Assembly: GCA_963642455.1 (NCBI GenBank)
Contig: CAVIGM010000028.1
Location: 1-16,198, forward strand
Length of the DNA: 16,198 nucleotides
Source: Crickella sp963642455
Lineage (GTDB): Bacteria > Bacillota > Clostridia > Peptostreptococcales > Anaerovoracaceae
Reading direction: 5' to 3'
Below the pieces are notes generated by a model. That model was given only the letters and a program-made list of their open reading frames with translations. It was not told the DNA's origin and ran no database searches. Positions 1 through 7,058 of this stretch are shown here, one piece after another. Within the stretch, counting starts at the first letter, position 1. The number at the start of each line of letters is the position of its first letter. The position numbers and the translations under genes are program-made.

Positions 1-2
1 AA

Positions 3-77
3 TGGCTCCGAGGGTGGGGCTCGAACCCACAACCTACCGGTTAACAGCCGGTTGCTCTGCCATTGAGCTACCTCGGA
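3..77 (-). tRNA. tRNA-Asn (anticodon GTT)
   Basis: The reverse complement folds as a full cloverleaf. The acceptor arm TCCGAGG (77-71) pairs with CCTCGGA (13-7), followed by discriminator G and an encoded CCA (5-3). The anticodon loop is CTGTTAA with anticodon GTT at 45-43, which reads Asn codons AAC/AAU. The T arm has the standard GGTTCGAGCC loop region. It is transcribed away from the glycine cleavage operon, from its own promoter about 30 bp upstream. Confidence 0.97.
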
Positions 78-106
78 TTATCTCGTCCCTTATTTGCGAC
101 CACATT

Positions 107-135
107 AGTATAGCCTATTTTTTTTGATATGTCAA
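107..135 (-). promoter_or_regulatory. Sigma-A-type promoter of tRNA-Asn
   Basis: On the minus strand, a perfect -35 TTGACA (135-130) is followed by a 17-bp spacer that includes an A-tract and a -10 TATACT (112-107). Transcription would start near 100, leaving a pre-tRNA leader of about 23 nt before the mature 5' end at 77. Confidence 0.85.
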
Positions 136-153
136 TTAACTTTTCTCGCTTTT

Positions 154-189
154 TTCAAGCCTTTTTCACAAGCCACATTCAAGCCTTTT
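154..189. repeat. 12-bp direct repeat pair
   Basis: TTCAAGCCTTTT occurs identically at 154-165 and 178-189, with start-to-start spacing of 24 bp. A partial CAAGCC lies between them (169-174). No function is evident. It is one of several short duplications in the spacers of this window. Confidence 0.8.
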
Positions 190-221
190 ACCACCTGCAA
201 TGATATCTAAATAAACGTTAT

Positions 222-241
222 AGAAAAACAAAGAAAAACAA
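222..241. repeat. 10-bp perfect tandem repeat
   Basis: AGAAAAACAA is present twice head to tail (222-231, 232-241), about 30 bp upstream of the gcvT -35 element. The A-tracts are in phase with one DNA turn, so they could act as intrinsically curved or UP-element-like DNA. That role is inference; the repeat itself is directly visible. Confidence 0.85.
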
Positions 242-270
242 AACAATGCAATATTTATGCTGGTTTTTTA

Positions 271-300
271 TCGACATAAAACACTTCTAAAGGTTATAAT
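271..300 (+). promoter_or_regulatory. Promoter of the glycine cleavage operon
   Basis: A -35-like TCGACA (271-276), an 18-bp spacer and a perfect -10 TATAAT (295-300) place the start near 307, giving a leader of about 85 nt before the gcvT ATG at 392. It is the best promoter in the spacer on this strand, and no other strong promoter lies ahead of the operon. Confidence 0.75.
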
Positions 301-330
301 AGTCGTGTATGTATGCACTGACAAATGTAC

Positions 331-346
331 TTGTTAATGCTAACAA
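331..346. promoter_or_regulatory. Perfect palindrome in gcvT leader, candidate operator
   Basis: TTGTTAATGCTAACAA has 6-bp inverted arms around ATGC and lies about +25 to +40 from the predicted start. Its size and form resemble operators of helix-turn-helix repressors (LacI/GalR-type sites are similar dyads). The stem as RNA would be short and AT-rich with a 4-nt loop, so DNA binding is the likelier reading. No regulator gene is in the window. Confidence 0.45.
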
Positions 347-391
347 TATGCAAATACTATTACCTATTATATGTATATGGAGGTGAGTCCT

Positions 392-1480
392 ATGGAACTC
401 AAAACACCACTTTATGACACCCATGTCAAATACAACGGAAAGATTGTACCTTTCGGAGGCTTTCTTCTTCCTGTTCAGTATGAGGCAGGTGTTATCAAGG
501 AGCATATGGCAGTAAGAACTGCTTGCGGACTATTTGATGTATCTCACATGGGTGAGGTTACAGTCAAAGGACCGGATGCTCTCAAGAACCTCAACCATAT
601 TATGACAAATGATTTCACGGATATGGCTGACGGCGATGCAAGATATTCCCCAATGGCTAACGAGAACGGTGGAACGGTTGACGATCTTATCGTATATAAG
701 AAGGCTGAGAACGATTATCTTGTAGTAGTAAATGCTGCAAATACCGACAAGGATTATGCATGGATGTGCGACCACAAGATTGGCGACTGCGAGATGGAGA
801 ATATCTCAGCTTCAATGGGACAGCTTGCACTTCAGGGACCTCTGGCACAGAAGATTCTCGAGAAGCTTGCAGATCCAGCAGACATTCCAGCCGGATATTA
901 CACAGCTAACTTCAACGGCAAGGTTGCAGGAATTGATTGCATTATCTCAAGAACTGGTTACACAGGTGAGGACGGCTTCGAACTCTATATGCCTGCAGAT
1001 AAGGCTGTAGATATGTGGGAAGCTCTCATCGAAGCAGGCAAAGAAGACGGACTTCTGCCATGCGGACTTGGTGCAAGAGATACACTGAGACTCGAGGCTG
1101 CAATGCCACTCTATGGACATGAGCTTACAGACGACAGCTCCCCAAGATATGCAAGACTCGGAATCTTTATTAAGAAAGATAAAGAAGAGTTCATCGGCAA
1201 GGACGCTCTTATGGCTCAGCTTCCACTCAAGAAAAGAGGCATAGGCCTTAAGGTTACAGGCAGAGGAATCGTAAGAGAACACTGCGATCTGTATGACGGA
1301 GACAAGCTCGTTGGACATACAACATCGGGAACTCACAGCCCATACTTCAAGGAAGGAATCGCTCTTGCTATCGTAGATGCAGAGTACAAGGACCCAGGAA
1401 CGAAGCTTGAGGCTGATGTAAGAGGCCGTCGCATAGAGGTCGAGATCGTAAAGACACCTTTCTATAAGAGAGAGAAATAA
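392..1480 (+). CDS. gcvT: Aminomethyltransferase, glycine cleavage T protein
   Basis: GcvT takes the aminomethyl group from lipoylated GcvH and transfers the one-carbon unit to tetrahydrofolate, releasing ammonia and methylene-THF in the cytoplasm. The 362-residue product has the usual family length. It carries the N-terminal YDTHVKYNGKIVPFGGF segment, the folate-site signature around GGTVDDLIVY (residues 93-102, with the family's catalytic Asp in the D97/D98 pair), GYTGEDGFE (189-197), and a C-terminal barrel ending PFYKREK. I chose ATG 392 because GGAGGTGAG lies at 379-387; an in-frame ATG at 371 has no such site. It is first in the operon, and gcvH follows after a 45-nt AT-rich gap with its own strong ribosome binding site. 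Confidence 0.97.
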   Translation: MELKTPLYDTHVKYNGKIVPFGGFLLPVQYEAGVIKEHMAVRTACGLFDVSHMGEVTVKGPDALKNLNHIMTNDFTDMADGDARYSPMANENGGTVDDLIVYKKAENDYLVVVNAANTDKDYAWMCDHKIGDCEMENISASMGQLALQGPLAQKILEKLADPADIPAGYYTANFNGKVAGIDCIISRTGYTGEDGFELYMPADKAVDMWEALIEAGKEDGLLPCGLGARDTLRLEAAMPLYGHELTDDSSPRYARLGIFIKKDKEEFIGKDALMAQLPLKKRGIGLKVTGRGIVREHCDLYDGDKLVGHTTSGTHSPYFKEGIALAIVDAEYKDPGTKLEADVRGRRIEVEIVKTPFYKREK

Positions 1481-1525
1481 TTTTTTCATAATATAATTAA
1501 ATTTTTTCAACGGAGGTATACTATT

Positions 1526-1906
1526 ATGAATTTTCCAGAAGAACTTAAGTACACCAAATCACACGAGTGGCTGCTCGACAACGGAGATGGCACATTCACA
1601 GTGGGAATTACCGACTTTGCACAGGATGCACTTGGCGACCTCGTTTTCGCTAACCTTCCTGAAGAGGGAGATGCTGTAACAGCTGCAGAGGCATTTGGTG
1701 ATGTTGAGTCCGTAAAAGCAGTATCTGATGTTATGTCACCTGTAACAGGTGAGGTTGTTGCTATCAACGAGGAGCTCTTTGACTCCCCTGAGCTTATCAA
1801 CAATGATCCTTACGGTGCTTGGTTCATCAAGGTTGCTAATGTAACAGATACAGAGGAACTTCTTGATGCAGCTGCTTATGAGGAATTCTGCGCAACAGAA
1901 GAATAG
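1526..1906 (+). CDS. gcvH: Glycine cleavage system H protein
   Basis: GcvH is the lipoyl-carrying shuttle protein that moves the aminomethyl intermediate between the P, T and L proteins. The 126-residue length is typical. The N-terminus YTKSHEWL is characteristic, and the lipoylation hairpin GDVESVKAVSD (residues 58-68) places the modified lysine at K64, followed by a conserved SPVTGEVVAIN stretch. GGAGG at 1512-1516 supports ATG 1526. The operon also carries lplA, which can attach lipoate to K64, and lpd, which reoxidises the dihydrolipoyl arm. Nothing is missing or unusual. Confidence 0.97.
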   Translation: MNFPEELKYTKSHEWLLDNGDGTFTVGITDFAQDALGDLVFANLPEEGDAVTAAEAFGDVESVKAVSDVMSPVTGEVVAINEELFDSPELINNDPYGAWFIKVANVTDTEELLDAAAYEEFCATEE

Positions 1907-1915
1907 GAGGATTTG

Positions 1916-3226
1916 ATGGGAACATTTATTCCTAATACCGAGGCTGAACAACTGCAGATGCTGAAGGAAGCTGGCTTCACAAGCTTCGAGGACATGCTGT
2001 CCGTAATCCCTGCAGAGGTTAAGCTTGAGGGTGAGCTCAATATTCCAGCTGGAAAATCCGAGCTCGAAGTTGGACGCGATATGAGAAAAATCGCTGACAA
2101 GAATGTAATTTATGACACAGTATTCAGAGGAGCAGGTGCGTATAAGCACTATATCCCTGCTATTGTAAGCACTATCGTTAATAAGGAAGAATTCCTGACT
2201 GCTTATACTCCTTATCAGGCAGAAATAAGCCAGGGCATACTCCAGTCGATTTTCGAATATCAGACAATGATTTGCGAATTAACTGGAATGGATGTTGCAA
2301 ATGCTTCTGTATATGATGGAGCAACAGCTGCTGCTGAGGCTTGCCAGATGTGCCAGGAGCGTAAGCGCCACACTGTATACATTGCTGAGACGGTTAATCC
2401 TTATATTCTTTCCGTTGTTAAGACTTATTGCTTCGGAAGAGACATTGAGGTTAAGGTCGTTCCTGCAACAGATGGAGCAACAGACCTTGCTAAGCTTGGC
2501 GAAATGATGGACGAGGAGAGCGCTTGCTTCATCGTTCAGCATCCAAATTATTTCGGAATTCTTGAGGATATTGAAGCAATCGAGAAGACTGTTCATGAGG
2601 CAGGAGCTAAGCTTGTAATGAGCTGCAATCCTGTAAGCCTTGGAACACTTAAGACACCTGCAGAATATGGTGCAGATGTAGCGGTTGGTGATGGACAGCC
2701 ATTCGGAATGGCACTTGGCTTCGGTGGACCATATCTTGGATATATGGCTACAACCTCAAAGATGATGCGTAAGATTCCTGGCCGTATCGTTGGTGAGACA
2801 GTTGATACACAGGGCGAGAGAGGCTTCGTTCTTACACTTCAGGCAAGAGAGCAGCACATAAGAAGAGAAAAGGCTTCCAGCAACATTTGCTCCAACCAGG
2901 CTCTTTGTGCTCTTACAGCATCTGTATATCTTGCAGCAGTAGGTCCTGATGGACTTAAGGAAGTTGCAGATCAGTGCATTTCTAAGGCTCACTATCTTGC
3001 AGATAAGCTTGTTGAAGCAGGACTTACACTTAAGTACAAGAAGGGCTTCTTCAATGAGTTCGTAACAGTAGGCAAGTGTGCAGATAGCATCATCGATGCA
3101 TGTGCAAAGGAAGGAATCCTTGCAGGTCTTAAGCTCAGCGATACCGAGATTCTCTGGTGCGCAACAGAGCTTAACTCAGCATGCGAGATCGAGAAGCTTG
3201 CAGCAATCGTAAAGGAGGTGTGCTAA
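1916..3226 (+). CDS. gcvPA: Glycine dehydrogenase (decarboxylating) subunit 1
   Basis: This is the alpha half of the split P protein. With GcvPB it decarboxylates glycine and loads aminomethyl onto the H protein. The 436-residue product shows the family blocks GAGAYKHYIP (72-81), TAYTPYQAE (95-103) and NASVYDGATA (129-138). As expected for this subunit it has no PLP-binding lysine motif, which lies in GcvPB. ATG 1916 is preferred over the preceding in-frame TTG at 1913 because AGGAGG (1905-1910) is 5 nt from the ATG but only 2 nt from the TTG. The Shine-Dalgarno sequence overlaps the gcvH stop codon, and gcvPB begins 1 nt after this gene ends. Confidence 0.96.
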   Translation: MGTFIPNTEAEQLQMLKEAGFTSFEDMLSVIPAEVKLEGELNIPAGKSELEVGRDMRKIADKNVIYDTVFRGAGAYKHYIPAIVSTIVNKEEFLTAYTPYQAEISQGILQSIFEYQTMICELTGMDVANASVYDGATAAAEACQMCQERKRHTVYIAETVNPYILSVVKTYCFGRDIEVKVVPATDGATDLAKLGEMMDEESACFIVQHPNYFGILEDIEAIEKTVHEAGAKLVMSCNPVSLGTLKTPAEYGADVAVGDGQPFGMALGFGGPYLGYMATTSKMMRKIPGRIVGETVDTQGERGFVLTLQAREQHIRREKASSNICSNQALCALTASVYLAAVGPDGLKEVADQCISKAHYLADKLVEAGLTLKYKKGFFNEFVTVGKCADSIIDACAKEGILAGLKLSDTEILWCATELNSACEIEKLAAIVKEVC

Positions 3227-3227
3227 T

Positions 3228-4661
3228 ATGCAGTTGATTTTTGAAAGAAGCAGAAAGGGAAGAAAGCTAAGCATTTTCCCTGCGTGCGATGTTCCTGCAT
3301 TTGAACTTGACGCACCTAAGAGAGCAGAGGCTCCAAGACTTCCTGAGATTAGCGAGAACGAGCTTGACAGACATTATACAGAGCTTGCTAAGCACGCTCA
3401 GGGAATGAACGACGGATTCTATCCACTCGGATCATGCACAATGAAGTACAATCCAAAGATCAACGAGAGAGTTGCATCACTGGAGGGCTTCACTAATGTT
3501 CATCCACTTCAGGCAGAGGCAGATGCACAGGGCTCAATGGAAGTAATCCATAAGGCAACCAATCTCCTTTGCGAGATTACAGGCATGGACGATATGACAC
3601 TTCAGCCTGCAGCAGGAGCTCACGGTGAGTTCACAGGACTTCTGCTTATCAAGGCTTATCACGTATCAAGAGGCGACACAAAGAGAACAAAGATTATCGT
3701 TCCTGACTCAGCTCATGGTACTAACCCTGCATCAGCAGCAATGGCTAATTTCGAGATTATCAATGTAGAGTCAGGTCCTGACGGCTGCGTTGACCTCGAT
3801 AAGCTGAGAGCAGTAGTAGGAGAGGATACAGCAGGACTTATGCTGACCAATCCAAATACAGTTGGAATCTTTGACAAGAACATTCTCGAGATTACCAATA
3901 TCATCCACGAGGCAGGCGGACTTTGCTACTATGACGGAGCTAATCTGAATGCTGTAATGGGACAGGTAAGACCTGGAGATATGGGCTTCGACGTAATCCA
4001 TCTGAACCTTCACAAGACTTTCTCGACCCCACACGGTGGCGGCGGTCCAGGAAGTGGCCCTTGCGGCTGCAAGGCTTTTCTTGCACCATTCCTTCCTGGC
4101 AAAAGAGTTGTCTTGAAGGATGGCAAGTACAGCTTCGAGAAGCCTGAGCAGTCAATCGGCGATGTTAGAGCTTTCTACGGCAACTTCCTTGTATATGTAA
4201 AGGCTCTTACATACATATTGATGGTTGGCAAGGAGGGAATCCCTGCTGCATCAAAGAACGCCGTACTCAATGCTAACTACATGAAGGCTAAGCTGCAGGA
4301 CATTTATCCAATGGCTTACGATGTAACTTGCATGCACGAGTTCGTAATGTGCCTCGAGAATATGAAGCATGATCTTGATGTTTCGGCTCTTGATGTTGCA
4401 AAGGCACTCCTTGATAGAGGAATTCATCCACCTACGATGTACTTCCCACTTATCGTTCACGAGGCTCTTATGGTTGAGCCAACTGAGACAGAGAGCAAGG
4501 AGGTTCTCGATAATGCTATTAACGCATTCAGAAGCATCTACGAGGAGGCTAAGGCTAATCCAGAGAAGATGCATATGATGCCAATGGAAACACCTGTAAA
4601 GAGACTTGATGAGACAAGAGCTGCAAGAACTCCAATCGTTAAATATGCATTTGAGAACTAA
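3228..4661 (+). CDS. gcvPB: Glycine dehydrogenase (decarboxylating) subunit 2
   Basis: This is the PLP-bearing beta half of the P protein. The 477-residue product contains YPLGSCTMKYNP (residues 65-76), PDSAHGTNPASA (159-170), the YDGANLNA cofactor-site block (235-242) and HLNLHKTFSTPHGGGGPG (258-275), whose K263 is the expected Schiff-base lysine. The ribosome binding site AAAGGAGGTG (3211-3220) lies inside the last codons of gcvPA, and the ATG follows the gcvPA stop by one base, so translation is likely coupled and the two subunits made in equal amounts. The 3' end overlaps lplA by 17 bp. Confidence 0.97.
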   Translation: MQLIFERSRKGRKLSIFPACDVPAFELDAPKRAEAPRLPEISENELDRHYTELAKHAQGMNDGFYPLGSCTMKYNPKINERVASLEGFTNVHPLQAEADAQGSMEVIHKATNLLCEITGMDDMTLQPAAGAHGEFTGLLLIKAYHVSRGDTKRTKIIVPDSAHGTNPASAAMANFEIINVESGPDGCVDLDKLRAVVGEDTAGLMLTNPNTVGIFDKNILEITNIIHEAGGLCYYDGANLNAVMGQVRPGDMGFDVIHLNLHKTFSTPHGGGGPGSGPCGCKAFLAPFLPGKRVVLKDGKYSFEKPEQSIGDVRAFYGNFLVYVKALTYILMVGKEGIPAASKNAVLNANYMKAKLQDIYPMAYDVTCMHEFVMCLENMKHDLDVSALDVAKALLDRGIHPPTMYFPLIVHEALMVEPTETESKEVLDNAINAFRSIYEEAKANPEKMHMMPMETPVKRLDETRAARTPIVKYAFEN

Positions 4662-5595
4662 GATTATTAAATCGGACAGCTTTGATCCGACATATAATCT
4701 TGCACTTGAAGAATTTTTGACCAAGAATGTGGTAGAGGATGATATCATCCTCTACCTTTGGCAAAATGAGAGAACCGTCGTTATCGGAAAGAATCAGAAT
4801 TACTGGTCTGAGGTGAATGCACCTGCAGCAGAGGCTGATAGCGTCACAGTGGTGCGCAGACTTTCCGGCGGCGGTGCTGTTTTTCACGACCTCGGCAATC
4901 TGAATTTCACATTCATTCTTCGCAAGGAGAATTACGATGTGGATAGGCAGCTCTCGGTGATAATCGAAGCGCTTAGGCAGCTTGGAATTAAGGCTGCTAA
5001 GACAGGCCGCAACGATATCGAAGCAGATGGCCGCAAATTCAGTGGAAATGCCTTCTTCAAGTCAAGTGCAGGATGGTATCACCATGGAACAATCATGGTG
5101 GATGTTGACAAAGAAAAGCTTGGGAAATACTTAAATGTTTCTCTTGCGAAGCTTCAATCTAAAGGCGTGAAGTCTGTAAAGGCCCGCGTTGTCAACCTAA
5201 GGGAGCTTAGAGAAGATCTTACAATAGATATGCTCTCGGATGAGCTTGGCAAGGCCTTCGGTAGAGTCTATTCTTGCGAGCCTTCCGAGATTAGTCCTGA
5301 CGAAATAGATTGGGCTGAGGTAACAAGGCTTCAGGAAAGGTATGCTTCATGGGAATGGACGAAGGGTCGCAAGATACCTTTCGCTGTTCGAATCGAGAAG
5401 CGTTTCTCTTGGGGCAATATCGATGTTCAGATGAATGTCGATGGCGGAATCATTCAGGATGCAATTTGCTATTCTGATGCAATGAATGAGAATATAGGTG
5501 AAGAAATTGCCGCAAAGCTCATCGGCATGAAGTATGCCGAGGGCGAGGCTTTCTTGATGAAAATAAATGAAATGGTGGACGAATATGAAATATGA
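4645..5595 (+). CDS. lplA: Lipoate-protein ligase A
   Basis: The product activates lipoate with ATP and transfers it to the lipoyl-domain lysine, here probably K64 of GcvH. From ATG 4645 it has 316 residues. It carries the family motif RRLSGGGAVFHD (71-82), LNFTFI (86-91), the GRND block (121-124) and GRKFSGNAF (129-137), whose K131 matches the ligase lysine. The remaining C-terminal part fits the small accessory domain of bacterial LplA. The start is uncertain: ATG 4645 overlaps gcvPB by 17 bp, TTG 4651 gives the more family-like N-terminus RTKIIKSDS, and neither has a clear Shine-Dalgarno sequence. Coupling to gcvPB translation is likely. The gene ends 11 bp inside lpd. Confidence 0.93.
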   Translation: MHLRTKIIKSDSFDPTYNLALEEFLTKNVVEDDIILYLWQNERTVVIGKNQNYWSEVNAPAAEADSVTVVRRLSGGGAVFHDLGNLNFTFILRKENYDVDRQLSVIIEALRQLGIKAAKTGRNDIEADGRKFSGNAFFKSSAGWYHHGTIMVDVDKEKLGKYLNVSLAKLQSKGVKSVKARVVNLRELREDLTIDMLSDELGKAFGRVYSCEPSEISPDEIDWAEVTRLQERYASWEWTKGRKIPFAVRIEKRFSWGNIDVQMNVDGGIIQDAICYSDAMNENIGEEIAAKLIGMKYAEGEAFLMKINEMVDEYEI

Positions 5596-6934
5596 TTTGA
5601 TTATTATTGGTGCAGGTCCTGGCGGATACGAGGCTGCACTCGATGCTTCCGAGAAGGGCATGAAAGTTGCAATTATCGAAAAAGACAAGCTTGGCGGAAC
5701 CTGCCTTAACCGTGGCTGTGTCCCTACTAAGACACTTATGCATACAGCGGACATTGCTCGCGAATTCAAGACTGCAGCTAAGTTCGGTATCGACGTGGCA
5801 GATTATTCAATTGATGCTGCTAAGATGCAGGAAAGAAAGAACGAGGTGCTCGATACTCTTAGATCAGGCATTGCTGCTCTCATGAAAAAAGGCAAGATTG
5901 ATGTCATAGAGGGCCTCGGCGTTATCGAGGGTACAGGTAAGGTTCGTGTAGGGGATGAGCTTCTTGAGGCTGACAAGATTATGATAGCAACAGGCTCTAA
6001 GACCTTCCTTCCTCCAATTGAGGGAATTAACACTCCTGGCGTTGTCACAAGCGATGAGCTTCTCGAGAAGTCGGATGGAATCTATGAGCATCTTGTAATC
6101 ATAGGCGGCGGAGTTATAGGAATGGAATTTGCATCTCTTTATGCTGCTCTCGGAACTAAGATTACAATCATTGAGGCTCTCGATAGAGTCCTCGGACCTT
6201 TAGATAAGGAAATCTCGCAGAATGTTAAGATGATCGGCAAGAAGCGCGGAATGGATATTCATACCAAGTCCACGGTCGAGAAATTCGAAGCAGGCGAGAA
6301 CGGCAAGGTTATTACTTTTTATAAAGAAAAAGAAGAGCTTCAATCCGTGGAATCGGACGGAGTTCTTGTATGCATAGGAAGACGCGCGAACACCGAAGGA
6401 CTTTTTGCAGAAGGAGTCGAGGTAGAGATGAAGCGCGATCTTATTGTCGTTAATGACAAATACGAGACATCAATTCCTGGAATATATGCTATCGGCGATG
6501 TAATCGGAGGAATACAGCTTGCGCATACCGCTACTGCAGAGGGCAGAAATGCGGTTGCTATGATGAACGGCGAGGAGCCAACAATCAAGATGAACGTTGT
6601 TCCAAGCTGCGTATATACAAATCCTGAGATTGCAACTGTTGGCATTACTGCAGACGAGGCAAAGGCGATGGAGCATGAGGTTATTACTAAGAAATATATC
6701 ATGTCGGCAAATGGTAAGTCGGTTCTTTCGGATCAGGAAAGAGGCTTCATCAAGGTAATTGCTGATGCTAAGACAAGGAAGGTGCTCGGTGCTCAGATGA
6801 TGTGCGCAAGAGCCACAGATATGATAGGGGAATTTGCGATTGCGATTTCTAACGAGCTTACGCTTGAAGATATTGCCGCTACAGTTCATCCGCATCCAAC
6901 TTTCGTAGAGGGAATCAGCGAGGCTGTTAGATAG
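5585..6934 (+). CDS. lpdA: Dihydrolipoyl dehydrogenase (L protein)
   Basis: This FAD/NAD flavoenzyme reoxidises the dihydrolipoyl arm of GcvH and produces NADH. The 449-residue product starts with an FAD fingerprint, GAGPGG (9-14). It has the redox disulfide GGTCLNRGCVPTK with C40 and C45, a second Rossmann motif GGGVIG (174-179) for NAD, and the C-terminal dimer-interface catalytic pair in HPHPTFVEG (H437, E442). ATG 5585 is chosen because the FAD fold begins directly there, with GGTGG (5574-5578) upstream; the longer in-frame start only adds six unmatched residues. It overlaps lplA by 11 bp. As last gene of the gcv set and the only E3 here, it probably serves the glycine cleavage system. 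Confidence 0.95.
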   Translation: MKYDLIIIGAGPGGYEAALDASEKGMKVAIIEKDKLGGTCLNRGCVPTKTLMHTADIAREFKTAAKFGIDVADYSIDAAKMQERKNEVLDTLRSGIAALMKKGKIDVIEGLGVIEGTGKVRVGDELLEADKIMIATGSKTFLPPIEGINTPGVVTSDELLEKSDGIYEHLVIIGGGVIGMEFASLYAALGTKITIIEALDRVLGPLDKEISQNVKMIGKKRGMDIHTKSTVEKFEAGENGKVITFYKEKEELQSVESDGVLVCIGRRANTEGLFAEGVEVEMKRDLIVVNDKYETSIPGIYAIGDVIGGIQLAHTATAEGRNAVAMMNGEEPTIKMNVVPSCVYTNPEIATVGITADEAKAMEHEVITKKYIMSANGKSVLSDQERGFIKVIADAKTRKVLGAQMMCARATDMIGEFAIAISNELTLEDIAATVHPHPTFVEGISEAVR

Positions 6935-6936
6935 CC

Positions 6937-7022
6937 GGGCGAGAACTTAACGATAGCCGAATGGTAACTTGACGGTAGCCGAAGCCTAACGAGAACGGGG
7001 CGAGAACTTAACGATAGCCGAA
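6937..7022. repeat. Intergenic 22-25-bp repeat array, three units
   Basis: A 25-bp sequence beginning GGGCGAGAACTTAACG occurs identically at 6937-6961 and 6998-7022. A diverged 22-bp unit lies immediately after the first (6962-6983), sharing the AACTT-ACG-TAGCCGAA pattern with three visible substitutions. A 17-bp filler (6984-7000) repeats the CGAGAACGGGG core. The array starts 3 bp after the lpd stop. It forms no convincing hairpin despite the T-run at 7025-7031, so I do not call a terminator. Confidence 0.85.
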
Positions 7023-7037
7023 CGATTTTTTTACAAT
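7008..7037 (+). promoter_or_regulatory. Weak candidate promoter of HerA-like gene
   Basis: TTAACG (7008-7013), an 18-bp spacer and TACAAT (7032-7037) could form a promoter within the last repeat unit. The predicted start near 7044 would fall at the ribosome binding site GAGGAGG (7044-7050), giving a very short leader. Readthrough from the gcv operon is an equally good explanation, since no terminator separates them. Confidence 0.3.
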
Positions 7038-7058
7038 ATTAAAGAGGAGGACACAACA

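Larger units (their letters stand above)
78..391. other. Divergent intergenic region, tRNA-Asn to gcvT
   Basis: This 314-bp AT-rich spacer holds the tRNA-Asn promoter (107-135, minus), a 12-bp direct repeat (154-165 and 178-189), a 10-bp tandem repeat (222-241), the gcvT promoter (271-300, plus) and a palindrome (331-346). I see no coding sequence in it. I also see no glycine riboswitch: the predicted leader of about 85 nt is too short for the tandem aptamer, and I recognise no aptamer-like conserved stems. Confidence 0.7.

Noticed and set aside
1492..1497. TATAAT between gcvT and gcvH as an internal promoter
   Set aside because: The sequence 17 bp upstream (AGAGAG region) is nothing like a -35 element, and the AT-rich gap makes a chance match likely.
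2756..2992. Long minus-strand open frames opposite gcv, lpd, herA-like and uvrC genes
   Set aside because: They are shadows of strongly supported plus-strand genes, lack ribosome binding sites and show no recognisable protein features.
6960..6983. Similarity between the lpd-downstream repeat (AATGGTAACTTGACGG) and the uvrC tail repeat (AAATGGTAGCTGAC)
   Set aside because: The match is short and interrupted, and could easily be chance.
7023..7031. T-run after lpd as an intrinsic terminator
   Set aside because: I could not find a stable stem immediately upstream; the repeats there are direct, not inverted.
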